DNA of 64,000 nucleotides, taken from JBCCIM01 sp965263205 (lineage in GTDB: Bacteria; Bacteroidota; Rhodothermia; Rhodothermales; JAHQVL01). The stretch spans positions 310,001 through 374,000 of the forward strand of contig CBDHHF010000034.1 in the NCBI GenBank assembly GCA_965263205.1. The letters run 5' to 3'. The notes beneath the pieces were generated by a model. That model was not told where the DNA came from, searched no databases, and saw nothing but the letters and a program-made list of their open reading frames with translations. Positions 26,571 through 35,677 of the stretch are shown piece after piece. Position numbers and translations under genes: made by a program. Position 1 is the stretch's first letter; every line of letters starts with the position of its first letter.

Positions 26571-27063
26571 TCCTTCGTTTGATCGAGTTTAAAGAGGGCA
26601 TCCTGTCCAGTGCGGGAGCATGTTGAACATGCCAGGCAGAACCCATGATGCAAAATAGTACAGTGTAGGTTGTTCAACTTCCGCGCCAAGTGCAAATTTA
26701 AGCACTTCGTGTTGCTTTTCTACACAATTCCAGTGAAAGGTGCCTTAAAATAGTGTATTAAATCGTAACAAGCTGTTGTAAAATTTTAAAACCAGGATTT
26801 GGGGCAGGGTTTCAGGGTTTCAGGGTTTCAGGGTTTCAGGGTTTCAGGGTTTCAGGGTTTATTAAACGAAAATACGAGACTCCGAAAGCACCAAAACACA
26901 TCTAAAAAACCCCTTCCATAATTTTTTTGTAAAGCGCTGTGTGCATTGCCGAGAAAACGAGTGTATTAGTGTCGATCATGCAAAGATTGGCAAGCAGCGC
27001 GCGCATTTGCCGCTTCTTCGCACGATTAACCATGACAACATGAACTTGAAATACTTATATAAA
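26571..27063. other. Divergent intergenic region with an octamer tandem repeat
   Basis: This 493-bp gap separates the DUF937 and fasciclin genes. It holds the CAGGGTTT tandem array at 26805-26860 and an AT-rich stretch on either side. An in-frame GTG at 26941 and ATG at 27040 upstream of the fasciclin start lack any signal-peptide features and are not used here. No other gene is visible. Confidence 0.7.
26805..26860. repeat. Seven perfect tandem copies of CAGGGTTT
   Basis: An 8-bp unit repeated seven times without error (56 bp), about 200 bp ahead of the fasciclin start and 235 bp ahead of the DUF937 start. Being intergenic and not a multiple of three, a change in copy number would alter promoter spacing, not a reading frame. 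Confidence 0.97.
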
Positions 27064-27588
27064 ATGCACACATCTATCTTCAAGAAATTCAATTTCGTTC
27101 TTGGCCTTGCCATGTTCTTGCTGGTAGCAACAGGTTGCGACTCAAACGATAGCGACGACGACGCTGTAGAAGCGGATATCGTTCAGGTTGCTACTGATGC
27201 TGGTTTTGACACACTCGTAGCTGCCGTCCAGGCCGCTGAGCTTGTAGAAACCCTCCAGGGCGCAGGTCCTTTCACAGTGTTTGCACCAACCGATGCTGCG
27301 TTCGCTAACTTGCCAGCCGGCACGCTTGACGATCTCCTCCTCCCAGAGAACAAAGAGACACTTCAGGCCATCCTGACGTACCACGTTGTAGCTGGTGCAG
27401 TAACAGCCGACCAGGTTGTTAACCTGACCACAGCAACAACAGTACAGGGCGAAGCGATCGACATCACAGTTGAGAACGGCGACGTTTTCCTGAATGGTGT
27501 TCGCGTAAGCCAGACTGATGTGACCGCTTCTAACGGCGTAATTCACATCATCGATGGCGTACTCCTTCCGCCATCAACCCAGCAGTAA
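27064..27588 (+). CDS. Fasciclin-domain (FAS1) lipoprotein
   Basis: A 174-residue cell-envelope lipoprotein. The ATG at 27064 gives a short signal with lipobox VATGC (Cys25), followed by an acidic DSNDSDDDAVEAD linker. A single FAS1 domain fills the rest: FDTLVAAVQAAELVETLQG, GPFTVFAPTDAAFANLP, ILTYHVVAGAVTADQ and the terminal NGVIHIIDGVLLP. FAS1 domains act in adhesion and matrix binding. An ATG at 27040 is possible. The gene is followed by a strong terminator and is monocistronic. Confidence 0.92.
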   Translation: MHTSIFKKFNFVLGLAMFLLVATGCDSNDSDDDAVEADIVQVATDAGFDTLVAAVQAAELVETLQGAGPFTVFAPTDAAFANLPAGTLDDLLLPENKETLQAILTYHVVAGAVTADQVVNLTTATTVQGEAIDITVENGDVFLNGVRVSQTDVTASNGVIHIIDGVLLPPSTQQ

Positions 27589-27614
27589 TTCCATCATTAC
27601 TGTTTGATTTGGTG

Positions 27615-27649
27615 AGCCGGCGATGCAGATGCATCGCCGGCTTTTTTTG
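27615..27649 (+). terminator. Terminator of the fasciclin gene
   Basis: AGCCGGCGATGC and GCATCGCCGGCT form a perfect 12-bp stem with a 4-base loop, followed by a run of T. Confidence 0.95.
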
Positions 27650-27735
27650 TATCCTTTCTTTTTAGGCACCTCCTCTATTCGATTAGCGCCACCACTCCGC
27701 AGCACTTCATCTATCATTCACAGCATCCCCTCCTT

Positions 27736-27844
27736 CCCCTACACCACCTCGATCTACTCAAATCCTTCTTTAGTGGCCCCAAAGACCTGATAAAGGCGAT
27801 TCAGTCACACTGTGTAGGGGCATTTGTCAGGTTTACCCCTACAC
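27736..27844. promoter_or_regulatory. CCCCTACAC repeats upstream of ccoN
   Basis: CCCCTACAC occurs at 27736-27744 and 27836-27844, exactly 100 bp apart, and its complement GTGTAGGGG at 27812-27820. The last two form a 9-bp inverted repeat with a 15-base spacer. They lie 97-205 bases upstream of the ccoN ATG. Candidate binding site for a regulator of the oxidase operon, or a leader hairpin. Confidence 0.5.
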
Positions 27845-27940
27845 CCCAATACTGGATGCGCTGGCAGAGATAAGCACGGGCAGGCGATAATCTATACAGA
27901 AATCAAACTGTGTAATTGTCCCGCTTACTGCACGCTAAAC

Positions 27941-29431
27941 ATGGAAACACAAAAGACGCAACCTGCAACTGCGACCCTGCCCAATACGGGCCGCAGCGCT
28001 AGTACCCTCGAGCGCTTTTCCTACGATGAAAAGATTGTCAGGATGTTTGTCCTGGCAACCATTATCTGGGGTTTTATTGGTATGGCGGTGGGTGTACTCA
28101 TCGCCCTCCAATTGCCTTTTTGGCCAGCCAACATGGGTGAATACCTGACGTTTGGTCGCCTACGCCCGCTTCATACCAACGCGGTGATTTTTGCTTTTGC
28201 CGGCAATGCAATTTTTGCGGCCATCTACTACTCAACCCAACGGTTGTGTCGCGCACGCATGTTCAGCGACACCATGAGTAAAATACATTTCTGGGGATGG
28301 CAATCGATTATCGTTGCCGCTGCCATTACGCTACCTGCAGGGATTACGACCAGCAAGGAGTATGCAGAACTCGAATGGCCCATCGATATCGCCATTACCT
28401 TGATCTGGGTTGTATTTGCCTTCAACTTCTTCGGCACGCTGCGCAATCGCCGAGAAAAGCACATGTATGTCGCGCTGTGGTTCTATATCGCCACCATCGT
28501 TACTGTGGCCGTGCTTCATATAGGTAACAGCCTCGCTATTCCCTGGTCGGCCATGCATAGCTATCCAATTTATGCCGGCGTACAGGATGCTTTCATCCAG
28601 TGGTGGTACGGCCACAATGCTGTAGCCTTCTTCCTGACCACGCCGTTTCTCGGCCTGATGTACTACTTCCTCCCCAAAGCTGCTGAACGACCCGTGTTCT
28701 CGTACCGGTTGTCGATTGTGCACTTCTGGAGCCTCGTGTTCATCTACATTTGGGCCGGCCCCCACCACCTCAACTATACCGCATTGCCCGAGTGGGCTGT
28801 GACCATGGGGATGGTGTTCTCGGTCATGTTATGGATGCCAAGCTGGGGCGGTATGATCAACGGTTTATTCACGCTGCGAGGCGCCTGGCATAAGCTGCGC
28901 GACAGTGTTGTATTGAAGATGTTTGTGATTGGCATCACGTTCTACGGCATGTCAACCTTTGAAGGCCCTATGCTTTCGGTCAAAAGTGTGAACGCATTGA
29001 GCCACTACACCGACTGGACCATCGGCCACGTCCACGCCGGCGCGCTCGGTTGGAATGGCTTCATGACCTTCGGCATGATTTACTGGCTGGTGCCCCGGCT
29101 GTGGCAAACCGACTTGTGGAGCCAGCGCCTCGCGAATGCACACTTCTGGACAGGTACCATCGGGATTTTGCTCTATGTCTTCTCCATGTACACCGCCGGC
29201 ATCACGCAGGGCCTCATGTGGCGCGCATTTGACGAAGCCGGTCGCCTGCTCTACCCCGACTTCATGGAAACCGTAGTCCAGATTGTCCCGATGTACTGGG
29301 GCCGCATGATCGGTGGTTCGCTCTACCTCGTTGGTGTCACGCTGATGATGTACAACGTCTACAAAACCATCAAAAAAGCGCCAAAAGAATTGCCTGATCC
29401 GGTATTCGAAGCGCCAACCGCGACCTCGTGA
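27941..29431 (+). CDS. ccoN: cbb3-type cytochrome c oxidase subunit I
   Basis: The 496-residue catalytic heme-copper subunit of the high-affinity cbb3 oxidase, an integral membrane protein of 12 helices. Ligands visible: His78 (RPLHTN) for the low-spin heme, His225 (WWYGHNAVAF) and His275/276 (AGPHHLNYT) for CuB, and His363/365 (IGHVHAG) for the two hemes b. The ATG at 27941 is used; the open frame extends upstream to 27824 but that part is unlike CcoN. It starts the ccoNOQP-GHIS operon and reduces oxygen to water while pumping protons under low oxygen. Confidence 0.97.
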   Translation: METQKTQPATATLPNTGRSASTLERFSYDEKIVRMFVLATIIWGFIGMAVGVLIALQLPFWPANMGEYLTFGRLRPLHTNAVIFAFAGNAIFAAIYYSTQRLCRARMFSDTMSKIHFWGWQSIIVAAAITLPAGITTSKEYAELEWPIDIAITLIWVVFAFNFFGTLRNRREKHMYVALWFYIATIVTVAVLHIGNSLAIPWSAMHSYPIYAGVQDAFIQWWYGHNAVAFFLTTPFLGLMYYFLPKAAERPVFSYRLSIVHFWSLVFIYIWAGPHHLNYTALPEWAVTMGMVFSVMLWMPSWGGMINGLFTLRGAWHKLRDSVVLKMFVIGITFYGMSTFEGPMLSVKSVNALSHYTDWTIGHVHAGALGWNGFMTFGMIYWLVPRLWQTDLWSQRLANAHFWTGTIGILLYVFSMYTAGITQGLMWRAFDEAGRLLYPDFMETVVQIVPMYWGRMIGGSLYLVGVTLMMYNVYKTIKKAPKELPDPVFEAPTATS

Positions 29432-29495
29432 GTCTCACAGATTTCCAATCCCGGTGCCTCTCACCAGACGCACCGGCCAACTAACAACAGCAACC

Positions 29496-30191
29496 ATGAA
29501 ACGATACATCAAACTCAGTGGACGGCATCGAAAACTGGAAGGGTGGCCGCTTCTGTTTACCATTCTGACAACCATTTCCATCATGATTGGTGGGGTTGTA
29601 GAGTTCCTGCCGCTTGTCCTCGTTGAAAGCAATGTACCGCGCATTGCGAGCGTCAAACCCTGGACACCGCTCGAACTAACCGGACGCGACATCTACATCC
29701 GCGAAGGATGCAATAACTGTCATTCACAGCAGATTCGCCCATTCCGGCACGAGCTAGAGCGTTATGGCGAATATTCCAAGCCGGGGGAAACCATCTATGA
29801 ACGGCCATTCCTCTGGGGCTCTAAGCGAACGGGACCCGACCTTGCACGCGTAGGCGGCAAATACCCCGACTTGTGGCACGTTCGCCACATGGAGGATCCA
29901 CGCTCAACGAGTCCACGCTCCATCATGCCGCCTTATGACTGGCTCCTTCGCAAAGAACTCGACCTTTCAGATTTGCCGGCAAAACTCCGGGTACTGGAGC
30001 GGTTTGGTGTCACCTACGACGCAACAGTAAAAGCTGACCCTATTGCTGCAGCGAGTATTCAGGCAGCTGAAATCGGCGCACGGGTGGCTGAGCAAGGTGG
30101 ACCATCGAATCTAGCTTCCAAAGAAATTGTTGCCATGGTGGCCTACTTGCAGCGTCTGGGTACAGACCTGCATGCAGCCGCCGGCGAATGA
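29496..30191 (+). CDS. ccoO: cbb3 oxidase mono-heme cytochrome c subunit
   Basis: A 231-residue membrane-anchored cytochrome c. After the N-terminal helix (FTILTTISIMIGGVVEFLPL, residues 21-40), the heme site C72-N-N-C75-H76 lies in EGCNNCHSQQIRPF. The conserved SIMPPYDW supplies the likely axial methionine. GSKRTGPDLARVGGKY is a CcoO hallmark. The start ATG at 29496 is preferred to an in-frame upstream codon because it leaves the usual short cytoplasmic segment before the helix. CcoO carries electrons from CcoP to CcoN. Confidence 0.96.
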   Translation: MKRYIKLSGRHRKLEGWPLLFTILTTISIMIGGVVEFLPLVLVESNVPRIASVKPWTPLELTGRDIYIREGCNNCHSQQIRPFRHELERYGEYSKPGETIYERPFLWGSKRTGPDLARVGGKYPDLWHVRHMEDPRSTSPRSIMPPYDWLLRKELDLSDLPAKLRVLERFGVTYDATVKADPIAAASIQAAEIGARVAEQGGPSNLASKEIVAMVAYLQRLGTDLHAAAGE

Positions 30192-30212
30192 TCCAAAAGA
30201 ACGAGAATTGCC

Positions 30213-30398
30213 ATGTTTAAAGATGTTGTCAGAGCTATCGACCCAGGCGTCCTACCCTTTATCGGCCTTATTGCCTTTGGCGTCGCTTTCATTGCCATTG
30301 TCGTTTGGGCCTTGACCATGAAAAAAGAGGCCCGCGACGCTGCAAAAAACCAACCGTTGCAGGACGCACGCCGTGCGGTAGAGCTGCCGCTAAACTAG
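30213..30398 (+). CDS. ccoQ: cbb3 oxidase small subunit CcoQ
   Basis: A 61-residue single-span protein. The helix VLPFIGLIAFGVAFIAIVVW spans about residues 13-32 and is followed by TMKKEARDAAKN, the positive cytoplasmic tail seen in CcoQ/FixQ. Its slot between ccoO and ccoP is the classical one. CcoQ stabilises the oxidase complex. Confidence 0.9.
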   Translation: MFKDVVRAIDPGVLPFIGLIAFGVAFIAIVVWALTMKKEARDAAKNQPLQDARRAVELPLN

Positions 30399-30426
30399 TC
30401 ACCCCATACGAAGATAGATATCTGCC

Positions 30427-31074
30427 ATGACGGAAAAGATAGATCCACTGGACAGCAGTAATGCTGCCAGTGACGCCCCAGAAAGCAGCAATAAAGACCA
30501 CACCAATAAAGACCACATTATTCAGGGCCATCAGTACGATGGCATCCAGGAATACGATAATCCCATGCCTGGCTGGTGGGTGTGGATATTCATTGGCTCG
30601 TTTGCCTTTGCCATTTTCTACGTGCTCGGCATTCAGGTTTTCGGCTACATAAATACATACGAAGCGGACCTGGAAGCCAGTCTGGTTGAGCTCGAGGAAA
30701 TTCGGGCAAGTCATGCTGCACTCCAGCCGGCCTTTTCGGTTGATGAGGCTACGCTGCAAAGCTATGTAACAGACGCCGCAAAAGTTGAAGCCGGCGCCAC
30801 CCATTATGCAGCCCAGTGCGCTGCGTGCCACGGTGCAGAAGGACAGGGCCTCATCGGCCCCAACCTGACAGACGCCTACTGGATCAAAGGCGGTGACAAC
30901 ACCGCCATTTTTGAAGTGATTACCGCCGGAAGCCTCGAAAAAGGCATGCCGCCATGGGAAGCAATGTTTACGGCTGAACAGCGGGCGGAACTGGTAGCCT
31001 ACATCAGATCGCTTGAAGGCACAACCCCGCCAAACCCCAAAGCTGCCGAAGGCGAATTATTCGAACGGAGCTAA
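30427..31074 (+). CDS. ccoP: cbb3 oxidase subunit CcoP with one heme c
   Basis: A 215-residue membrane-anchored cytochrome c receiving electrons from soluble cytochrome. The N-terminal part has QEYDNPMPGWWVWIFIG, the standard CcoP entry motif, leading into a helix (about 50-73). Only one CxxCH is present, C131-A-A-C134-H135, with GMPPW as the likely axial methionine. The classical proteobacterial CcoP has two hemes c; single-heme forms are known in Bacteroidota relatives. The stop is 1 bp from the ccoG start, showing tight coupling. Confidence 0.95.
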   Translation: MTEKIDPLDSSNAASDAPESSNKDHTNKDHIIQGHQYDGIQEYDNPMPGWWVWIFIGSFAFAIFYVLGIQVFGYINTYEADLEASLVELEEIRASHAALQPAFSVDEATLQSYVTDAAKVEAGATHYAAQCAACHGAEGQGLIGPNLTDAYWIKGGDNTAIFEVITAGSLEKGMPPWEAMFTAEQRAELVAYIRSLEGTTPPNPKAAEGELFERS

Positions 31075-31075
31075 C

Positions 31076-32557
31076 ATGCACAACAACCGGCATTTCCTGA
31101 TAGACTCACCTGAAATTCTGGATTCTCCGGAAGACGTCTTGTCTACTTTGGACAAAGACGGGCGACGCAAATGGATTTATCCGACGCAGAGTCGCGGCAG
31201 GTATCATACCCAACGCATGATTACCGGCTGGGCGCTGATTGCCCTGTTTGTAGCGTTGCCGCTCATTCAGATCAATGGAAAGCCGGCTGTGCTTATCGAT
31301 TTTGTGCACCGGGAGTTCGCTTTCTTCGGGCTCCTGCTGTACCCGACGGATACCCTGCTGCTGCTCATGCTTATGATTTCCACGGTGCTCGCTGTGGGAT
31401 TGCTGACAGCATTATTAGGCAGGGTGTGGTGCGGATGGGGATGTCCGCAAACTGTATATATGGAGTTTGTATATCGCCCCATCGAGCGCTGGATCGAAGG
31501 TAAAGAACACGTACGCAAGCGCCGTGATGCCGGCCCATGGAATTGGGATAAAACCTGGCGTAAAAGTCTCAAATTCCTGGTATACCTGGTCATTTCACTG
31601 GCGCTTGCGCACATCTTTATCTCCTACTTTGTCGGATGGTCGAACCTTATTGCCTGGATGCAACGGCCACCACAGCAACACTGGGGTTTCTTTGTGATGA
31701 TGGCGGCTACAACGGGCCTCATCCTCTACGATTTTGGCTACTTCAGAGAGCAGATGTGCACCATTGCCTGCCCCTACGCGCGTATGCAGTCGGTATTGCT
31801 CGACGAAGACTCCATGATTGTCTCCTACGACCCCAACCGGGGGGAGCCTCGCAAAAAGCGTAGCAAGAAAGTACTCGCCCGCGAGTTGGCCGGCGAAGTG
31901 CCGGCACAAGGCGATTGTATCGATTGTTTTGCCTGCGTCCGCACCTGCCCTACAGGTATCGACATCCGCGATGGCTTGCAGATGGAATGCATCGCCTGCA
32001 CGCAATGTATTGATGCGTGCGATACCATTATGGATAAAATCGATAAACCTCGGGGATTGATCAGGTACACCTCTGAATACGAACTGGCTGGAAAAGAAAC
32101 GCGCACGTTGCGCCCCAGAACCGTTGTCTACGCCACCCTGATCGTCTCTGTTGTGATCGCCCTGGGTGCCATGGTCCTGAGCCGCGGCGCATTTGACATC
32201 AACGTTGGCAGAAGTGTAGGCGAACCCTTCACTGTCTTACCGGATGGGCGTGTCACAAACAGACTGCGTTTTCGCGTGCGTAACCAGCAACCAACGGCCA
32301 CAGCATTTACCGTGGAGGCCCTTGCACCAGCTGGTGTAGAAGTGAAGTTGATTGGCCCCACCCCTGTCTCCCTGGCCCCTGCAGAAATGACACGGGTTGA
32401 GGCATGGATTATCATCCCGCAGGATGCATTTGAAGAGGATAGCGTTGAGGGCACCTTCGAACTACAATTCGAAGGCGGCAAATCGGAAACCGTTTCGTTC
32501 ATGCTACTGGGCCCCTCGAAGGACAACGCCAGCATGCTATCCCCCACCGGACACTAA
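31076..32557 (+). CDS. ccoG: cbb3 oxidase accessory protein CcoG (FixG/RdxA), Fe-S membrane protein
   Basis: A 493-residue integral membrane protein assisting copper handling in cbb3 assembly. GGAG sits 5 bases before the ATG at 31076. Several N-terminal helices include the VWCGWGCPQTVYMEFVYRPI motif. Two ferredoxin clusters follow: CIDCFACVRTCPTGIDI and CIACTQCIDACD. FREQMCTIACPYARMQSVL is a family hallmark. The C-terminal ~120 residues form an Ig-like domain (FixG_C), as in FixG. In-frame codons upstream lie inside ccoP and were rejected. Confidence 0.96.
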   Translation: MHNNRHFLIDSPEILDSPEDVLSTLDKDGRRKWIYPTQSRGRYHTQRMITGWALIALFVALPLIQINGKPAVLIDFVHREFAFFGLLLYPTDTLLLLMLMISTVLAVGLLTALLGRVWCGWGCPQTVYMEFVYRPIERWIEGKEHVRKRRDAGPWNWDKTWRKSLKFLVYLVISLALAHIFISYFVGWSNLIAWMQRPPQQHWGFFVMMAATTGLILYDFGYFREQMCTIACPYARMQSVLLDEDSMIVSYDPNRGEPRKKRSKKVLARELAGEVPAQGDCIDCFACVRTCPTGIDIRDGLQMECIACTQCIDACDTIMDKIDKPRGLIRYTSEYELAGKETRTLRPRTVVYATLIVSVVIALGAMVLSRGAFDINVGRSVGEPFTVLPDGRVTNRLRFRVRNQQPTATAFTVEALAPAGVEVKLIGPTPVSLAPAEMTRVEAWIIIPQDAFEEDSVEGTFELQFEGGKSETVSFMLLGPSKDNASMLSPTGH

Positions 32558-32568
32558 AGGTCATCGAT

Positions 32569-33111
32569 ATGCAGAACATGAATAATGCTTCCTCCAAAGT
32601 AATTGAGGACGAGAAAAAGCACCGTATCCCGGCGCATATCGCCTGGCCGCTGGCCATTATCCTGCTACTGGTTGCCGGCGTGACCTCAAGCATGATGATT
32701 GTATTTGCCGCCCGATCCGATGGCGGCGCACAGGTAGTAGAAAATTATTACGAGAAAGCGGTCGATTGGGACGCAAACAACGCGTTGATTCGCAGCAGCG
32801 AGGCAGCCGGCTGGAGCATAGGGTTAGACTATACGCCAGCGACACCGGGCCAGGCAGTTGGTCTCATCACACTTCATTTCCGTGACAAGGAAGGCACGCC
32901 TGTCACTGGACTAAAGGGCACCATCAAGGCCTTTCGCCCGCAACATACGCAGGCCATGGCCACAATGACACTTCAACAAACAGAAGAGCAGCCCGGAATG
33001 TACACCCAGCCCTTCCCCGGCGCTCGTGCCGGGCTGTGGGATTTTGAAATCAATGTCGCGCAAGACAGCTTTGCATTTCGGAAGGTTATCCGCAAAGAAC
33101 TGCTTTTTTAA
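32569..33111 (+). CDS. ccoH: CcoH/FixH family assembly protein
   Basis: A 180-residue protein with one N-terminal helix (WPLAIILLLVAGVTSSMMIV, residues 26-45) and a periplasmic domain of FixH type: NYYEKAVDWD and the later GLYTLHFRD-like region LITLHFRDKEGTPV. FixH is needed for stable cbb3 assembly. Position between ccoG and ccoI is canonical. Sequence similarity across this family is low, so the call rests partly on context. Confidence 0.9.
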   Translation: MQNMNNASSKVIEDEKKHRIPAHIAWPLAIILLLVAGVTSSMMIVFAARSDGGAQVVENYYEKAVDWDANNALIRSSEAAGWSIGLDYTPATPGQAVGLITLHFRDKEGTPVTGLKGTIKAFRPQHTQAMATMTLQQTEEQPGMYTQPFPGARAGLWDFEINVAQDSFAFRKVIRKELLF

Positions 33112-33129
33112 CGTGAATGAATCATATTT

Positions 33130-35673
33130 GTGGACGTAGCAACCCTACATAGCCAGCCAGCGCAAGAACAGCGTCACATAAACAACGCAGAGACACCATG
33201 TGCGCACTGCGGTTTGCCTGTTGGCCCTCATCCAACGGGCACTGATCCATTGTTCTGCTGCACAGGATGCGCCGTTGTATTCGAAGCCCTGCACCATGCC
33301 GGCTATAGCAATACGTTTTATCAACTGAGTGCGCTTACCCCGACCAATGCACAACGCAAGCCAGTCCCGGAACGGCAAGGGGATCTGCATGTGCTCGAAA
33401 TGGACACCCCCGCCTTCATCGAAGCCCATACACGGCCTGCCGGCGCCTCTTCCCGGAGCGTAACCCTGTTTCTGGACGGCGTACACTGCGCTGCCTGCGT
33501 ATGGCTCGTTGAGCAATTGCCGGCAGAAGTGGAAGGCGTACAAAACGCACGACTGGATCTTTCACGCAGCCATCTTACCCTGCAGTTCGATCCGGAGGTC
33601 GTACAATTATCTCTTGTTGCGACGTGGCTGGCAAAATTTGGCTATCAAACATATCCGGTTCATCAGCGCCAGCGATCGGATAAAACGCGCGTAGAGCGCC
33701 GGCTGCTGATTAAAACCGGTGTTGCGTGGGCGCTCGCGGGAAACGTTATGCTGTTTGCCTTTGCCATGTACGCCGGCCTGGACCTTGGCATAAGCGGCGA
33801 TGCCAGTAATAACGCGCTTGCCACGGGCGCGCGTTGGGCAAGCTTTGTCCTTGCGCTCATTTCGGTTGTGTACGGCGGCAGTGAGTTCTTCCGCAATGCG
33901 TGGGCGGCTTTAACGATCGCTGTGCAACGCCGGCACCTGCGCGGCCTGCACATGGATACCCCTATTTCGCTGGGCATCCTTGTAGGATTTGGCTACGGCG
34001 CATGGGCAACGGTGACTGGACAAGGCGACGTATGGTTCGACTCGATCACGACGTTGATTGCTGCGTTGCTGACAGCGCGCTGGTTGCAGTTGCGCAGTTA
34101 TCGCCTTGCAAGCGATGCCACCGACCGGCTGCTCAATTTCATTCCAACCATGGCCCGGATTGTGAGCCGTAAGCGCCCTGCGGAAGAAGAGCCGGGCAGT
34201 CTTGTTAAAGTGGCTTCATTACGTAACGGCGATGTGATTAGCGTACCAGCCGGCGAAGTTTTCCCTGTAGATGGGACCGTACAGACGGGTACCTCGGTTG
34301 TCGACAAATCCGTTTTGACGGGAGAAAGTAGGCCTGAGCCCCTTGCCCCCGGCATGTGGATTGAAGCAGGCAGCGTGAACTTACAGACTCCGCTTACTGT
34401 CACCGTGGCTGCATCCGGGGATGGTACGCGGGTAGGACGACTGTTATCATGGGTAGGTAGCCAGGCCGGCAAACGGGCGCCCGTTGTCTTGTTGGCAGAC
34501 CGCCTCGGGGGCTATTTTGTAATCGGCCTATTACTATTGGCGCTGATAACCGCCGGCATTTGGTTTATCCTTGATTCTTCTCAGGTTGTAGCCCGCGTGG
34601 TAGCGCTCCTGGTCATTTCATGTCCCTGTGCGCTAGGTATGGCAACACCCCTGGCGATGGCCATCGCTTCCGGCCGGGCAGCGCGTCAGGGCATATTCAT
34701 CAAAAACAGCGAAGCCGTACAGGTCCTCGAAACGGTCGACACAGTTGTCATTGACAAAACGGGTACGCTAACGGCGGGCAAAATGGAAGTCGTCTCGTTT
34801 GCTGGCGACACAGATGCTCTCGCAATCGCCGCCTCGTTGGAGCAACACAGCAACCACCCCATCGCGAAAGCGATCATGCACGCATCAAAATCGTGCAGTT
34901 TGATAGCACCCGAAGCGGTCGTGTTCGTGCAAGGCGCAGGTGTTAGTGGCGTAGTAAAAAACAAAAAGGTACATGTTGGACGTCCAGACTGGGTGCTGGA
35001 GTATGTAAAACCAGCAGCACCTTTGACGGCGCAAATGGACGCATTTGTCCAGGCCGGCCAAACACCGGTAGCCATAGGCATCGAAGGCCATCTGGCAGCC
35101 GTAGTAGCCATTGGCGACAAACTCAGACCTGACGCCCCCGCATTACTGGAAAACCTGAAAGCATCCGGACGCCAGGTGATTTTACTCTCCGGAGACCATC
35201 CCGACGTGGTCAATCGCATGGGTACCTACCTTGGTATTCCTCCTGCCCAGGCCTTAGGTGGCATCACGCCGGAAGGCAAAAAAGCGTTTATCGAGCAGTT
35301 ACAAGAGCATGGGCATGTGGTTGCCATGGTGGGTGATGGGGTAAACGATGCAGCAGCATTGCAAGCGGCGGATGCCGGCATCGCTGTTGAAGGTGGCAGT
35401 ACACCAAGCCAGGTAGCAGCTGATGTCTTCCTGACCAGAGAAGGACTCACACCAGTCGTTGAGACATTTAATGGTTCGCAACGCGTGATGGGTGTCGTGC
35501 GGCGAAATTTAGGGTTTTCCCTTGTATACAATATCCTTGGGGCCGGCGCGGCAATCGTTGGCTTTGTCACCCCGTTTGTAGCCGCCCTCGCGATGCCGGC
35601 CAGTTCCCTGATCGTTGTACTGGCCTCCGTACTGCAGCGCTCATTTATCTCCTTAAAAGAAAACGAGGTATAG
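33130..35673 (+). CDS. ccoI: Copper-translocating P-type ATPase CcoI (FixI)
   Basis: An 847-residue heavy-metal P1B ATPase that supplies copper for the CuB site of cbb3. The GTG at 33130 gives an N-terminal Cys-rich segment (CAHCGLPVG ... FCCTGCAVVFE) typical of CcoI. A heavy-metal-associated domain with GVHCAACVWLVE follows (about residue 118). The membrane CPC is C498-P-C500 in VISCPCALGMATPLAMA, the phosphorylated aspartate is D542 in DKTGTLT, and GDGVNDAAALQ closes the ATP site. It lies in the cco accessory block, so it is CcoI and not a detoxifying CopA. Confidence 0.95.
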   Translation: MDVATLHSQPAQEQRHINNAETPCAHCGLPVGPHPTGTDPLFCCTGCAVVFEALHHAGYSNTFYQLSALTPTNAQRKPVPERQGDLHVLEMDTPAFIEAHTRPAGASSRSVTLFLDGVHCAACVWLVEQLPAEVEGVQNARLDLSRSHLTLQFDPEVVQLSLVATWLAKFGYQTYPVHQRQRSDKTRVERRLLIKTGVAWALAGNVMLFAFAMYAGLDLGISGDASNNALATGARWASFVLALISVVYGGSEFFRNAWAALTIAVQRRHLRGLHMDTPISLGILVGFGYGAWATVTGQGDVWFDSITTLIAALLTARWLQLRSYRLASDATDRLLNFIPTMARIVSRKRPAEEEPGSLVKVASLRNGDVISVPAGEVFPVDGTVQTGTSVVDKSVLTGESRPEPLAPGMWIEAGSVNLQTPLTVTVAASGDGTRVGRLLSWVGSQAGKRAPVVLLADRLGGYFVIGLLLLALITAGIWFILDSSQVVARVVALLVISCPCALGMATPLAMAIASGRAARQGIFIKNSEAVQVLETVDTVVIDKTGTLTAGKMEVVSFAGDTDALAIAASLEQHSNHPIAKAIMHASKSCSLIAPEAVVFVQGAGVSGVVKNKKVHVGRPDWVLEYVKPAAPLTAQMDAFVQAGQTPVAIGIEGHLAAVVAIGDKLRPDAPALLENLKASGRQVILLSGDHPDVVNRMGTYLGIPPAQALGGITPEGKKAFIEQLQEHGHVVAMVGDGVNDAAALQAADAGIAVEGGSTPSQVAADVFLTREGLTPVVETFNGSQRVMGVVRRNLGFSLVYNILGAGAAIVGFVTPFVAALAMPASSLIVVLASVLQRSFISLKENEV

Positions 35674-35677
35674 ACGG

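Noticed and set aside
26805..26860. CRISPR array interpretation of the octamer repeats
   Set aside because: The unit is 8 bp and directly adjacent, with no spacers and no cas genes.
26941..27063. Extended fasciclin start at a GTG
   Set aside because: The extra 41 residues are unlike a signal peptide, while the ATG at 27064 gives a proper lipoprotein signal.
27824..27940. Extended ccoN start
   Set aside because: The extension crosses the CCCCTACAC inverted repeat and is not CcoN-like; METQKTQ at 27941 suits the family.
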